The translations under genes were made by a program, and so were the position numbers. Positions 36,311 to 46,715 of a stretch of 64,000 nucleotides of DNA are shown piece after piece. The stretch is from contig NZ_JNAR01000017.1 in the NCBI RefSeq assembly GCF_000760095.1, positions 62,001-126,000 on the forward strand, read 5' to 3'. Within the stretch, counting starts at the first letter, position 1. Every line of letters begins with the position of its first letter. Origin of the DNA: Prochlorococcus marinus str. MIT 9401. GTDB lineage: Bacteria; Cyanobacteriota; Cyanobacteriia; PCC-6307; Cyanobiaceae. The notes under the pieces were generated by a model. The model ran no database searches, was not told the DNA's origin, and worked only from the letters and a program-made list of their open reading frames with translations.

Positions 36311-36586
36311 TTATAAGATTCCTGCCCATTTTAAAAAGGATTGTTTACTAAATAATTCAATCAATATTATTGCAAGGAAGCCAATCATTGCGAATCTGCC
36401 ATTAGTTATTTCAGAATAACTGCTCCATCCAAACTTATATTCATCCTTAATTTCAATAGATTTTTTATCTAATTTATTGTCTCCAATTTGTTCATTGATG
36501 TAATTTGGATCTTTCTGCTGTTCTATCAAACTCTCATTCTCTACATTAGTTGCTTCTGAATTTGTTTGCTCTTCTTTAGAATTCAT
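36311..36586 (-). CDS. hli: high light inducible protein (Hli/Scp)
   Basis: The 91-residue protein has a polar, acidic N-terminal half and a C-terminal single chlorophyll-a/b-type helix with the motif EITNGRFAMIGFLAIILIELF (core E-x-x-N-G-R-x-A-M-I-G). Hli proteins bind chlorophyll and carotenoid and protect photosystem II assembly under excess light. The long N-terminal extension of about 50 residues is more than the minimal Hli form. It directly abuts the end of ycf66 in convergent orientation. Confidence 0.93.
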   Translation of the reverse strand: MNSKEEQTNSEATNVENESLIEQQKDPNYINEQIGDNKLDKKSIEIKDEYKFGWSSYSEITNGRFAMIGFLAIILIELFSKQSFLKWAGIL

Positions 36587-36594
36587 TTTTTTTG

Positions 36595-38580
36595 TTAATC
36601 CTTAAAATTATACTTATCAGAAGTCAATAATTTCCAGTCTCCTTGTCCATTTAATTCTAAAATATTCTCGTGAAAATCTTTTAAACTAGGCCTATGTCCT
36701 ACGCTTATAAGAGAAAGTTCTCGTTCTTTTAGTAAACTATATAGTTTTTTTTCAGTGTTAATATCTAAAGCACTTGTTGCTTCATCAAGTACTGCAAATC
36801 TTGGAGAATTTAGTAAGAGTCTCGCAAAAGCTAATCTTTGTTGCTCGCCCAGGGAAAGAATTCGTGGCCAATCTTGTTTGATATCAAGATTAGGATACCG
36901 ATCTACTAAGGTTTTTAAATTTACTTCATGAAGTACAGAAGTAAGGTGTTCATCAGTAAACTTCTTAACTTCTGTGGGATAACATAATTGTTCCCTTAAA
37001 GAACCAAGTAACATATATGGTTTTTGAGGTATGAATAATAATTCCCCAATTTTTGGTTTTTTAATTACTCCCTGATCGGGTTCCCATAAACCACTAATCA
37101 TTCTTAGTAAAGATGTTTTTCCGCACCCAGATGGTCCTACAACCAAAAGTGATTGGTTATTGTCGATGCTCAAATTTAAATTTTTAATTATTGTTTTATT
37201 TGATCCTGGTGGGCAAAGGTCAGCATTATTGATAAGAATTGAGGGGTAATCTGAAATAACGTTTTGATTGCTTGTCGGGTTGGTTTGACTAATGGATTCA
37301 ACTTTTGATTGGAATCCTTCTAATCTGCCAATACCAGCAGTAAATTTTGCGAGTTCTTCGATTTGATTAACAATGAAAAATAACGAACCTTCAACCATTC
37401 CAAATGCAAAACTTGCCTGAATAAAGCGTCCATAATCAATATCACCTTTAAAGTAAGGGATTGCCATTATTAAATATGGAAAGAAATTTCCAGCATAATT
37501 AATGGATCTTCTCATGACGTCTATTATTACTCTCCATATAATCAGTAAATTAAAGTTTCTCACTACTTCTCCTAAGCGTCTTTCAGTTTCACTTCGCTCA
37601 GGATTCTCCCCAGAGTAAAAGGCTATTGATTCAGCATTATCTCTAATATGTACTAAGCCATATCGAAAGTCTGCTTCATATCTGAGTTGATCAAAGTCAA
37701 TCTTTACAAGATTTTTCCCAGCAATTAAAAGGATAGAAGTTGCAAATGCAGCGTAACCAAATAAAGAAAAAGTAAGTGTTGTACTAATACTCCATAAAAT
37801 AAGAATATTAAGTGAAAATGTTAGTAGGGCATCAAAAATACCTAATGTGAACGAGAGACTTTGCCCGGTAAAAGCTCGGGTATCATCTGTGATTCTTTGA
37901 TCAGGATTATCTACATCGGTTTGTTCTTCATCATTGGGATTTAATTGGTAATAAGCTTTATTAGTCATGTAATCTTTGACTAAACTTTTTGAAAGCCATT
38001 CTCTCCAAATTATTCCTAACTTATATGTAAAAAATATTTGGGAAACACGTATTGGTAGTGCCACAGCAAAACAACAAGCGTAAATCCCCAATATCCGATA
38101 AAACCCATCTTCTTGTTTTTCTACTAAAGCATTTGTTAAATCTCTCGCAATGAATCCAATACCTGCGTTTATTCCGTTTACAGCTAAAAGCATTAATACA
38201 ATTATCGCAAGGAATAACCAATGTAACCATCTACGGTTTTTTAATTGACGTCTTAAGCTAAAAAAGCTTCCTGATCCAATTAGAAATAATGCAGAGAAAA
38301 GCAATCCCCAGCTACCAGCCCATATTGAATTGACAGTACTTACTACACCTCCGAAATACTTTTCAAGAAAAATTGGTTGAAAGCTTTCAAAAAAACTTAT
38401 TATTCCTGTAAGACCAACAAGTACTACTCCACCAACGCAGAATAAAAGAGAAATCAAAAGCCATATGAATTGAAATCCATTACATTGGTCTATCGGAAGA
38501 AAAAATGGCTGAGATAACTTCCTTAATTTTTGTAATTGGTACAGTATTTTGGATTTATTATTAACTGCTTTATTCATCAC
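36595..38580 (-). CDS. ABCD-family (SbmA/BacA-like) ABC transporter, fused membrane and ATPase domains
   Basis: The 661-residue half-transporter has about six membrane helices in the first 430 residues with the ABC_membrane_2 layout (RDNAESIAFYSGENPERSE is the family motif). An ATPase domain follows with Walker A GPSGCGKTSLLRMISG, signature LSLGEQQR and Walker B FAVLDEATSALD. Relatives include SbmA/BacA-like proteins and Rv1819c, which move peptides, very-long-chain fatty acids or cobalamin. The substrate here is unknown. It lies 8 bases downstream-adjacent to hli on the same strand, upstream of it in transcription, so the two may be co-transcribed. Confidence 0.87.
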   Translation of the reverse strand: MMNKAVNNKSKILYQLQKLRKLSQPFFLPIDQCNGFQFIWLLISLLFCVGGVVLVGLTGIISFFESFQPIFLEKYFGGVVSTVNSIWAGSWGLLFSALFLIGSGSFFSLRRQLKNRRWLHWLFLAIIVLMLLAVNGINAGIGFIARDLTNALVEKQEDGFYRILGIYACCFAVALPIRVSQIFFTYKLGIIWREWLSKSLVKDYMTNKAYYQLNPNDEEQTDVDNPDQRITDDTRAFTGQSLSFTLGIFDALLTFSLNILILWSISTTLTFSLFGYAAFATSILLIAGKNLVKIDFDQLRYEADFRYGLVHIRDNAESIAFYSGENPERSETERRLGEVVRNFNLLIIWRVIIDVMRRSINYAGNFFPYLIMAIPYFKGDIDYGRFIQASFAFGMVEGSLFFIVNQIEELAKFTAGIGRLEGFQSKVESISQTNPTSNQNVISDYPSILINNADLCPPGSNKTIIKNLNLSIDNNQSLLVVGPSGCGKTSLLRMISGLWEPDQGVIKKPKIGELLFIPQKPYMLLGSLREQLCYPTEVKKFTDEHLTSVLHEVNLKTLVDRYPNLDIKQDWPRILSLGEQQRLAFARLLLNSPRFAVLDEATSALDINTEKKLYSLLKERELSLISVGHRPSLKDFHENILELNGQGDWKLLTSDKYNFKD

Positions 38581-38619
38581 TCGACAAGTTTTATAAAGTA
38601 AATTATAACTTTTAGCAGT

Positions 38620-38898
38620 CTATTGACCAAAGCCAATAAATGAAAGTGCCCAGTCAGGTAAATTTAAGTAATTCAAAATTGTTATGTCAAATTGGTGAAC
38701 TTTTGGAGAAGATTTATCTAATACCCACCATAAAAGAAAAGGTAGATTAAATAAAATTTGTAATTGCCATTTATAAGTTAAAACTCTCCAAATTTTAATT
38801 AACTTAGATTTAAGTGAATCGTCTAGCTCTTCCCAATTTTTTGATATTAAATTGAAAAAATTTTTGGAATCTGTATTTAAGGAATCGGGTGTATTCAT
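38620..38898 (-). CDS. small hypothetical membrane protein (92 aa)
   Basis: The 92-residue protein has a charged helical N-terminus (NWEELDDSLKSKLIKIWRVL) and one hydrophobic segment (LQILFNLPFLLWWVL), then an amphipathic C-terminus ending FIGFGQ. It sits 39 bases upstream of the ABC transporter gene in the same direction. I do not recognise the family. Confidence 0.65.
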   Translation of the reverse strand: MNTPDSLNTDSKNFFNLISKNWEELDDSLKSKLIKIWRVLTYKWQLQILFNLPFLLWWVLDKSSPKVHQFDITILNYLNLPDWALSFIGFGQ

Positions 38899-38944
38899 TT
38901 TGTTTTTATTTATTTATAACCCATAAACATTTCTTTCGAGAGTT

Positions 38945-39286
38945 TTAACCTGGGGGCCAATTCATTTTTCTTCCAGATAAAAAATGAATATGTAAATGAA
39001 AAACTGTTTGTCCTGATTCTGCTCCAGTATTAATTACTGTTCTCCAATTAGTTAAATTTTTTGATTTAGCTACTTTGCTACCAACAAAAAGTAAATGCCC
39101 TAGTAAATTTGTATCTTCTTCAATACAATCTAATAAACTAATAATTTGCTTTTTTGGAATCACTAGAAAATGGACTGGCGCTTGCGCTTGGATATCATTA
39201 AAAGCAATACAAAACTCATCTTCATAAAGCTTATCGCAAGGTATTTCTTCATTAATTATTTTTTGAAATATTGTAGTTTCAGTCAT
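38945..39286 (-). CDS. HIT family protein
   Basis: The histidine triad hydrolase of 113 residues begins TIFQKIINEEIPCDKLYEDE and carries the triad HLHIHFLSGRKM (H-x-H-x-H). It matches the HINT/PKCI-like group, which hydrolyses adenosine phosphoramidates. It is 4 bases from the def gene and should be co-transcribed with it. Confidence 0.93.
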   Translation of the reverse strand: MTETTIFQKIINEEIPCDKLYEDEFCIAFNDIQAQAPVHFLVIPKKQIISLLDCIEEDTNLLGHLLFVGSKVAKSKNLTNWRTVINTGAESGQTVFHLHIHFLSGRKMNWPPG

Positions 39287-39290
39287 TAGA

Positions 39291-39896
39291 TTAATAAAGA
39301 GAAATCACATCTTTTTTGTTAAACCCTTCTTTTATAAGTTCTTTGTTCAATTCATCTTTTGATGTAACTCTATCTACAAATAATATTCCGTTTAAGTGGT
39401 CCATTTCGTGTTGAATACACCTCGCCAGAAGTCCATCTGCTTTCATTTTACGCGGTCTTCCCATCTCATCTCTAAATTTTAATTTTATAGTTGATGGTCT
39501 TACTACATTCAAATAGACACCTGGTATACTCAAGCAGCCTTCTTCGTATGAATTAAGGGTTGTTCCGTAGTCGGTAATTTCTGGATTGATTAATATTAAA
39601 GGTTCTGCTGCTGAATCTTCAAAATTTACATCTATGACAAGAAGCTCTTTGTTGATACCAATTTGAGGTGCAGCAAGTCCAATTCCTTTAGCTGCATACA
39701 TGCTTTGAAGCATTTCTCTAGAAAGTTTTCTAATCGATTCGTCAACCTTAGTTATTCTTTTGGAATTTTGTCTTAATACGTCATCACCAAGTTTATAAAT
39801 GTCTAGAGATGGTTTACCTGTTTGTTCTTTTGCAATTTTTTCTGAGCTTCCATTTGTTCTTGACTTTTTTGCAAGTTGTGAAAAATGGTTTGCCAC
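39291..39896 (-). CDS. def: peptide deformylase
   Basis: This metalloprotease removes the formyl group from nascent N-termini. All three motifs are present: GIGLAAPQIG, EEGCLSIPG and the zinc-binding HEMDHLNG. The N-terminus carries about 30 extra polar residues before the conserved YKLGDDVLRQNSK, giving 201 aa. ATG 39896 is kept as start, though a shorter start would also give a full domain. It is followed directly by the HIT gene. Confidence 0.96.
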   Translation of the reverse strand: MANHFSQLAKKSRTNGSSEKIAKEQTGKPSLDIYKLGDDVLRQNSKRITKVDESIRKLSREMLQSMYAAKGIGLAAPQIGINKELLVIDVNFEDSAAEPLILINPEITDYGTTLNSYEEGCLSIPGVYLNVVRPSTIKLKFRDEMGRPRKMKADGLLARCIQHEMDHLNGILFVDRVTSKDELNKELIKEGFNKKDVISLY

Positions 39897-39973
39897 GTTA
39901 AAAAAGTTTTTAATTAAGAGTTTAGCTATAAAAATACTAGCACTTTAATTTACTTTCTTTATATTTTTTTTAA

Positions 39974-41899
39974 ATGATTAATGATGATAAGTTAAAAGTT
40001 AGGCAAACTGAATCTAAAAAAAATGCTTTCAATGAATTAACTATTATTAGGGATATCATTTTTTGGATTGATGTTGTTGGTGAAGGTCAAAATGAAAATG
40101 CTATTTTTGCAAGACCATTCAATGTCAAAGAAGCGTTTCCCCAGCAATTAACAAGTAAAAAATATAATATTAAGAATAATTTTCATGGATATGGTGGTAA
40201 ATCTTATAAATGTATAAATTTTAAAAATAATTTTTATTTAATATGGATAGATCAGATTACTAAGGCAGTATGGTTTCAAATTTTTAAAGAGGCAGCGTCA
40301 ACTTTTAGAAGCCAAAATAAATATCTCATTTCAGTTCAAGAACCTAATCAACTATCTAAATCAATTGATGGAAATTTTGATTCTTCATTTGTCATTTCTG
40401 AAAAAAACTTATTGTATGGAATTTGCGAAATAAATAATAGAGATTATTTATTTTCTTTAAATTTAAAAAAAACTAAACAAGATATTCATCGAATAAAAAA
40501 ATTTAAAAATTTTGCTGGAGAATTATCCTCTAATACATCTGCTAACTTACTTTCTTGGATAGAGTGGGATTCTCCTTATATGCCCTGGGAAAAAAATGAG
40601 CTGTTTTTTGCTCAAATAGATTTAGATGGCGAGATACAAAAAATAAAAAAATTCTCAAATAAGCTGATCAATTCCAAAAAAAACGTTTCTTTTTTTCAAC
40701 CCTATTGGATAAGTGAAACACATTTGGTATGTTCGGAAGATAGTTCTGGATGGTGGAACTTATTGTTTTTAGATGTTAGTCAAATTGAGAATATTTTTAT
40801 TAAGAAAAGGGTAGAGAGAAATTTGATTGAATATGGAGCACCACAATGGGTCACTGGAATAGCATTTTTTTCAGGGACTATAAAAAATTTATTTTGTGTA
40901 GCAAAAAAAGAAAATAGTTTAATACTGGAACAATATAAAGATCTTGAATTTGTTGAAGAATTTTCTACTCCTTTTACCTCAATAAGTGATTTCAGTGTTT
41001 TTCGGAAAAAAGTTCTTTTAAAAGGTTATGGATCTGATTTTTTGGGAATTGTATTTGAAATTGATTTTGCAAAAAAAGTTTTATCAAATTTTTCAGAGCA
41101 GATATTTTTTGATCAAATAAAAGATTGTTCAAAACCTGAAACATTTTGGTTTAAAGGTTTTGAGGATCAATCTACTCATTCTTTTCTTTATAAGCCCCTT
41201 GTTGAAAATTTTAGAAAGCCACCGCTCCTTGTTAGAGCACATAGCGGACCAACTTCATGTTTTGATGGATCATATAATTCTGAAGTTCAATATTGGACTT
41301 CGAAGGGATTTTTTGTTGCTGAAGTCAATTATGGAGGATCATCAGGATTTGGCAAAGTATATAGAGAGAGGTTGAATTATAAATGGGGTATTGTTGATTC
41401 TTATGATTGCAAAGCACTAGCTCTTGAATTGATTAAATCAAATCAAGTTGATAGTGAAAAAGTAGTAATTTTTGGGAGTAGTGCTGGTGGGTTAACTGCC
41501 CTGAATTGTTTATTATATGGGTCTATTTTTAAAGCAGCAATTTGTAAATATCCCGTTATTGATTTGAAGGATATGCATTACAACACTCATAGGTTTGAAA
41601 AAGATTATTTAAATTCTTTGGTAGGAAATTATGCAAAAAACCATGATGATTATATAAATAGATCACCGATAACTCATATTCACAAAATAAAAAAACCTAT
41701 TTTATTGTTTCATGGAAAAAAAGATAAAGTTATTTCTTATAAACAAACTTTAAAAATTCAAGAAATTTTGATTAGGAATAATAAATATTCAGAAGTTATT
41801 TTTTTTGATAATGAAGGACATGGTTTTAGAAATATTGAAAATAAAGGAGTAGTAATGCAAAGATCTCAGGAATTTTTAAAAAATGCTTTGAATATTTAA
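39974..41899 (+). CDS. S9 family (prolyl oligopeptidase-like) peptidase
   Basis: The 641-residue protein has an N-terminal beta-propeller-like region (about 25-395) and a C-terminal alpha/beta hydrolase domain. The catalytic serine is in VIFGSSAGGLTAL (about 505), the aspartate in GKKDKVISYKQT and the histidine in DNEGHGFRN. LLVRAHSGPTS forms the oxyanion strand. Such enzymes cleave short peptides, often after proline or as acylaminoacyl peptidases. No signal peptide is visible, so it should be cytoplasmic. Its last 4 bases overlap the end of sufS. Confidence 0.88.
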   Translation: MINDDKLKVRQTESKKNAFNELTIIRDIIFWIDVVGEGQNENAIFARPFNVKEAFPQQLTSKKYNIKNNFHGYGGKSYKCINFKNNFYLIWIDQITKAVWFQIFKEAASTFRSQNKYLISVQEPNQLSKSIDGNFDSSFVISEKNLLYGICEINNRDYLFSLNLKKTKQDIHRIKKFKNFAGELSSNTSANLLSWIEWDSPYMPWEKNELFFAQIDLDGEIQKIKKFSNKLINSKKNVSFFQPYWISETHLVCSEDSSGWWNLLFLDVSQIENIFIKKRVERNLIEYGAPQWVTGIAFFSGTIKNLFCVAKKENSLILEQYKDLEFVEEFSTPFTSISDFSVFRKKVLLKGYGSDFLGIVFEIDFAKKVLSNFSEQIFFDQIKDCSKPETFWFKGFEDQSTHSFLYKPLVENFRKPPLLVRAHSGPTSCFDGSYNSEVQYWTSKGFFVAEVNYGGSSGFGKVYRERLNYKWGIVDSYDCKALALELIKSNQVDSEKVVIFGSSAGGLTALNCLLYGSIFKAAICKYPVIDLKDMHYNTHRFEKDYLNSLVGNYAKNHDDYINRSPITHIHKIKKPILLFHGKKDKVISYKQTLKIQEILIRNNKYSEVIFFDNEGHGFRNIENKGVVMQRSQEFLKNALNI

Positions 41900-43149
41900 G
41901 AATTGATTTTCAGAAAATCAATAGTATCTTTTAATTTTTCTATAAACATATCAATTTCTTCCTTATTGGTTGTGAAATTCATGCTGATTCTAGCGGTTGA
42001 TTTAATTCCAATGTATCTGTGAAGAGGTTGACAGCAATGGTGGCCACTTCTGATGCAAATTCCTTTTGAATCAAGAATTTCAGCAATATCATTTGAATGT
42101 ATATTTTTTATATAAAAGGTGGCAAGTGAGGCTCTGTCTGGATCTATCTCCGGCGATGGTCCTATGATTTCAATATTTTTAATTTGATTTAATTTTTCAA
42201 ATAAATACTTAGTAATAGTCTTTTCATATTTATGAATTTCATTCAATCCAATATTGTTAATATAATTAATTGCTTCTGCAAGACCTATTGCTTCTGCAAT
42301 GGCTGGAGTTCCAGCTTCAAATTTGTGTGGTAGCTCTGCCCAAGTACTTGTCTCTTCAAAAACATCTTGAATCATTTCGCCACCTCCAAAGAGAGGAGGA
42401 ATTTTTTCTAGGATTTCTTTTCTTGACCAGAGGAATCCAATACCTGTAGGACCGCATAGTTTATGTCCTGATCCAGCTAAAAAATCTATATTAAGATCAA
42501 TCACATCCAGTTTTTGATGAGCTAAACTTTGGCATGCATCTATTAATACTAAAGAACCTTTTTGTTTGGCTAATTTAGTTATTTCTTTGATTGGATTACA
42601 GCAACCTAAAGTATTACTAACATGTACTAGGCTAACAAGTTTAGTTCTAGATGTAAGTTTTGATTTAAAGTCATCTATATCTAATTTCCCATCTTTATCT
42701 ATACCTATAAATTTTAATTTGCATTTATTTTTTGCTGCAATCATTTGCCATGGAACAATATTGCTATGATGCTCCATTATTGATAAAAGAATTTCATCGT
42801 TTTCTTTTAATGAATATTCGCCCCATGATCTAGCTACTAGATTGATTGCCTCAGTAGCATTTCTTGTGAATATAATTTCTTTTGCTGAATTTGCTTTTAT
42901 ATATTTGCTAATTAAATATCGTGCATTTTCAAATTCTTCTGTTGCTTTAGCACTTAATTGATGTGCCCCTCTATGTACATTGGCATTAAAGTTTTTGTAA
43001 TATTCATCAATTTTTTTTAAGACTTGTATTGGTTTTTGTGTCGTTGCAGCATGGTCTAAATAAATAATTTGCTTATTACTTTTTAAGTTCTTATTTAAAA
43101 GAGGAAAGTCTTTTTTCGTTATTTCAGGAAAATTTTGAATCGTTTCCAT
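41896..43149 (-). CDS. sufS: cysteine desulfurase SufS
   Basis: This PLP enzyme takes sulfur from cysteine for iron-sulfur cluster assembly. The PLP lysine is in GSGHKLCGPTGIGFLW and the persulfide cysteine in IRSGHHCCQPLH. YLDHAATTQKP marks the N-terminus. The length of 417 is standard for group II desulfurases. It is the last gene of the sufBCDS operon, with its start codon overlapping the sufD stop by one base. Confidence 0.96.
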   Translation of the reverse strand: METIQNFPEITKKDFPLLNKNLKSNKQIIYLDHAATTQKPIQVLKKIDEYYKNFNANVHRGAHQLSAKATEEFENARYLISKYIKANSAKEIIFTRNATEAINLVARSWGEYSLKENDEILLSIMEHHSNIVPWQMIAAKNKCKLKFIGIDKDGKLDIDDFKSKLTSRTKLVSLVHVSNTLGCCNPIKEITKLAKQKGSLVLIDACQSLAHQKLDVIDLNIDFLAGSGHKLCGPTGIGFLWSRKEILEKIPPLFGGGEMIQDVFEETSTWAELPHKFEAGTPAIAEAIGLAEAINYINNIGLNEIHKYEKTITKYLFEKLNQIKNIEIIGPSPEIDPDRASLATFYIKNIHSNDIAEILDSKGICIRSGHHCCQPLHRYIGIKSTARISMNFTTNKEEIDMFIEKLKDTIDFLKINS

Positions 43150-44366
43150 TAATTCTCATTTAAAAGTTTATCAAGCAAATCCCATTTATCTTTTGAAATG
43201 GGAATAAATGAAATTATTTCTTGAAAGTAAGAACTTAATTGTAGTTTACTTGCTTCTGTTAACGTGATCCCTCTTGTTCGCATATAAAAAAGTTCTTCTT
43301 CATTTAATTGCGAAATTGTAGCTCCATGTTTGCATTTGACATCATCAGCAATTATTTCTAATTGAGGTTTGGTATCTATTTGTGCGAGATTTGATAAAAG
43401 TAAATTTCTGCTTAATTGGGAAGCATCAGTTCTCTGGGCAATTTTCGGAACTATTATTGAACCTTCAAATATTGCATGTGATTTATCATCAGCAAGTGAT
43501 TTATTTATTTGATCTAGAAATCCATTTGGACCATTAAATTCTATTTTTGTATAAGTTGATATTTGCTCATCTTTTTTTGTTATTTGCATACCTTTGATAT
43601 TTGTTTTAGCGTTTCCCGCAGATTGTTTAATACTAATTTCAAATCTTGCGTAATTGAATTTGAAATGTAAAGATCCTAAGTTGTATGCACTATTCTTTTG
43701 TTGAATTACATTGAGAGAATTTAATAGATTGGATCTGTTTTCACCGTAAGAAACAACACCATGATTTACGGAACTATTTTCTTTCAAGCAAAAGAAAGTT
43801 GATTGAGATAATGAAGAGTTTTCTTTACCAAGATTTACTTGTAATAATTCAACATCACAATTCTTTTCTAAAAATATTACGAGGGTTTTTGCGTTTAAAG
43901 AATTAATTGATGCATGACTAAAAATTTCAATAGGAGGAATTTTTGATCCATTTATTTTTAATCCCAAAATATTATTTTTACAACTTAAAGACAGATTTAG
44001 TAGGTCACTCCAATTTTCGTTTTGCTTAAAAAAAGATATCTGTTCCTTGATATATTTTTGTAATTCATCCTCACTTAATTGCTGTATTGAATAATTTTTC
44101 TCTGTTAAATTAATTTGGAAATTTTCACCGATGATTAATCTAATAGTACTTTGAGAATTTTTCGGATATGGCATATCAAATTTTGAATCTTTTTCATTAA
44201 CTGAGTAATCTAAAAAGTTTGATAATTTTGATTTATTTGAAAGCCTCCATAGTTCACTTTTAGGATTAGGGAGGGGGCTCGATTGTAATTTGTGAAGACA
44301 GATTTTTTGTATTTCTGTTAGGTTATCGTCGGATTTATTATTTTTTATTTTTTCAATAATTTCCAT
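43149..44366 (-). CDS. sufD: Fe-S assembly protein SufD
   Basis: SufD is a scaffold partner of SufB and SufC. The 405-residue protein has the beta-helix region and the C-terminal SufB/D signature, CKHGATISQLNEEELFYMRTRG. Its sequence is more divergent than SufB, as usual. It lies between sufC and sufS with 4 bases or less on each side. Confidence 0.95.
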   Translation of the reverse strand: MEIIEKIKNNKSDDNLTEIQKICLHKLQSSPLPNPKSELWRLSNKSKLSNFLDYSVNEKDSKFDMPYPKNSQSTIRLIIGENFQINLTEKNYSIQQLSEDELQKYIKEQISFFKQNENWSDLLNLSLSCKNNILGLKINGSKIPPIEIFSHASINSLNAKTLVIFLEKNCDVELLQVNLGKENSSLSQSTFFCLKENSSVNHGVVSYGENRSNLLNSLNVIQQKNSAYNLGSLHFKFNYARFEISIKQSAGNAKTNIKGMQITKKDEQISTYTKIEFNGPNGFLDQINKSLADDKSHAIFEGSIIVPKIAQRTDASQLSRNLLLSNLAQIDTKPQLEIIADDVKCKHGATISQLNEEELFYMRTRGITLTEASKLQLSSYFQEIISFIPISKDKWDLLDKLLNEN

Positions 44367-44370
44367 TTTT

Positions 44371-45156
44371 TTAGGTCTCTTTTATAAAGTTATCAGTCCA
44401 TTCATACCCTTTTTTCTCAAGCTCTAGAGCTAGATCACTTTCTCCAGTTTTTATGATTTTTCCGTCTGACATTACATGGACATAATTTGGTTTAATTTCA
44501 TCTAATAATCTTTGATAGTGGGTAATAAGTATAATTCCAGTTTGTGCATTAGATATTTTTTTAATTCCTGATGCCACTATTCTTAGAGCATCAATATCTA
44601 GACCAGAATCGGTCTCATCTAATATTGCTATTTTGGGCTCAAGTAAAGCCATTTGCAGAATCTCATTTCTTTTTTTTTCACCTCCGGAAAAGCCTTGATT
44701 TACACTCCTTGATAAGAATGCGTGATCCATTTTCACAATTTCTAACTTTTCTTTAACTAATTCTTCAAAATCAAAAGTATCTAATTCTTCTTTGTTGAGG
44801 AATTTCCTTCTAGCATTAGTTGAAACTCTAAGAAACTCAAGATTACTTACACCTGGAATCTCAATTGGATATTGAAAACCAAGAAAAATTCCTGATTGAG
44901 ATCTTTCTTCAGGTTCTAGTGAGTTAATGTTTTCACCTAAAAATTTTATGTCGCCATTTGTAATATTATAAGAGGGATGTCCTGCAATAATTTTCGAAAG
45001 AGTACTTTTGCCACATCCATTTCTTCCCATAATGGCATGAATTTCTCCAGGATAGACAGTAAGTGAAACCCCTTTTAAAATTGGAAGATTATCGGTAGAT
45101 GCAAAGAGATTTTCAACTTCTAAAATTGGATCTGATTCTTTCATTTTACTTTGCAT
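44371..45156 (-). CDS. sufC: Fe-S assembly ATPase SufC
   Basis: This ABC-type ATPase drives the SufBCD scaffold. Walker A is [16 protein letters not shown], the signature is [12 protein letters not shown] and Walker B is [12 protein letters not shown]. The length of 261 is typical. A second ATG four codons in (45144) is an equally plausible start. It is the second gene of the operon, 21 bases after sufB. Confidence 0.96.
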   Translation of the reverse strand: MQSKMKESDPILEVENLFASTDNLPILKGVSLTVYPGEIHAIMGRNGCGKSTLSKIIAGHPSYNITNGDIKFLGENINSLEPEERSQSGIFLGFQYPIEIPGVSNLEFLRVSTNARRKFLNKEELDTFDFEELVKEKLEIVKMDHAFLSRSVNQGFSGGEKKRNEILQMALLEPKIAILDETDSGLDIDALRIVASGIKKISNAQTGIILITHYQRLLDEIKPNYVHVMSDGKIIKTGESDLALELEKKGYEWTDNFIKET

Positions 45157-45177
45157 TGCAGTTTAGAAATTGATTGA

Positions 45178-46620
45178 TTAACCTACTGAACCCTCTAGTT
45201 TAAGTGCCAGTAACTTATCTGCTTCAGCAGCAAATTCCATAGGTAATTGATTAAATACATCTCTGCAAAATCCGCTGACCATCATAGATACTGCCTCCTC
45301 AAATTCTATACCTCTGCTTTGGAGATAAAAAAGTTGGTCTTCTGAGATTCTACATGTGCTTGCTTCATGCTCAATTTCAGAATTGGATTGTTGAGATTTG
45401 ATGTAAGGAAATGTATTTGCAGAAGCTTGATCCCCTATTAACATTGAATCACATTGACTGTAATTTCTTGATCCTTTAGCTTTTGTTCCCATTTTGACAA
45501 GACCTCTATAGCTATTTTTTGAGTTACCTGCACTAATACCTTTGCTAACAATAGTTGATTTGGTCTTAGGACCAATATGGATCATTTTTGTGCCGGTATC
45601 TGCTTGCTGAAGATTATTGGTGAGAGCCACTGAATAAAATTCTCCTACAGATTCTTCTCCTAAAAGAAGACAGCTAGGATATTTCCATGTAATTGCAGAC
45701 CCTGTTTCAACTTGAGACCAACTAATTTTACTTCTCTTACCTAAACATTTTCCTCTCTTGGTGACAAAATTAAAAATTCCGCCAATACCTTCTTCGTCAC
45801 CAGCATACCAATTTTGCACTGTTGAATATTTGATTGAGGCGTCGTCTAATGCTATGAGCTCTACAACTGCTGCATGTAAGGTATTTGTATCAAACATTGG
45901 AGCTGTACAACCTTCTAGATAACTTACAGAACTTGATTCTTCAGCAATGATTAGTGTTCTTTCGAATTGTCCTGAATCTCCACTATTAATTCTGAAGTAG
46001 GAAGATAGATCCATAGGGCAGGCAACACCTTTTGGGATATAAACAAAAGAACCATCACTAAAAACTGCAGAATTTAGTGCTGCAAAATAATTATCACTAG
46101 CTGGAACTACTGTACCTAAATATTTTTCAATCAAATCCGCGTGATTTTTTACTGCTTCACTAATTGAACAAAAAATAACTCCATGTTCAGCAAGTTCTTC
46201 TCTGAAAGTTGTGGCTATAGAGACACTATCAAAGACAGCATCTACTGCTACATTTGTCAGTTTTTTTTGCTCTGTGAGGGGTATCCCTAATTTATCAAAA
46301 GTCTCAAGAAGTTTGGGATCAACTTCATCTAAGCTAGAAATTTTCTCTTTTTGCTTAGGAGCAGAGTAATAAATAATATCTTGATAATCAATTTTTTTAT
46401 ATCCTAATGCTGCCCAATCAGGCTCTTTCATTTTTTGCCATCTTTTAAAGGCTTTTAATCTAAAATCAAGAAGAAATTTTGGCTCTTCTTTTTTCTGTGA
46501 AATTAATTTTATGATATCTTCATTTAGTCCCTTTTCTATTTTTTCAGTTTCAATATCAGTAATAAAACCATATTTGTAAGGCTCTTTTACTACATCTTTA
46601 ACTAAATTTTTGTTGACCAT
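45178..46620 (-). CDS. sufB: Fe-S assembly protein SufB
   Basis: This is the core scaffold of the SUF pathway, 480 residues. It contains [33 protein letters not shown], a [14 protein letters not shown] segment with a conserved cysteine, and the C-terminal [20 protein letters not shown]. It is the first gene of sufBCDS. The 95-base region shared with the divergent 117-aa gene should hold the operon promoter. No SufR-like regulator gene lies next to it, unlike in Synechocystis. Confidence 0.97.
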   Translation of the reverse strand: MVNKNLVKDVVKEPYKYGFITDIETEKIEKGLNEDIIKLISQKKEEPKFLLDFRLKAFKRWQKMKEPDWAALGYKKIDYQDIIYYSAPKQKEKISSLDEVDPKLLETFDKLGIPLTEQKKLTNVAVDAVFDSVSIATTFREELAEHGVIFCSISEAVKNHADLIEKYLGTVVPASDNYFAALNSAVFSDGSFVYIPKGVACPMDLSSYFRINSGDSGQFERTLIIAEESSSVSYLEGCTAPMFDTNTLHAAVVELIALDDASIKYSTVQNWYAGDEEGIGGIFNFVTKRGKCLGKRSKISWSQVETGSAITWKYPSCLLLGEESVGEFYSVALTNNLQQADTGTKMIHIGPKTKSTIVSKGISAGNSKNSYRGLVKMGTKAKGSRNYSQCDSMLIGDQASANTFPYIKSQQSNSEIEHEASTCRISEDQLFYLQSRGIEFEEAVSMMVSGFCRDVFNQLPMEFAAEADKLLALKLEGSVG

Positions 46621-46715
46621 GTTATCAAGAATAACTTATTACAATTAGCTTTATATACTCTAACGAAAGATACCCCCAATATTGAGTTTTTTTCCTTTAT
46701 TAAAACTAAAAATTA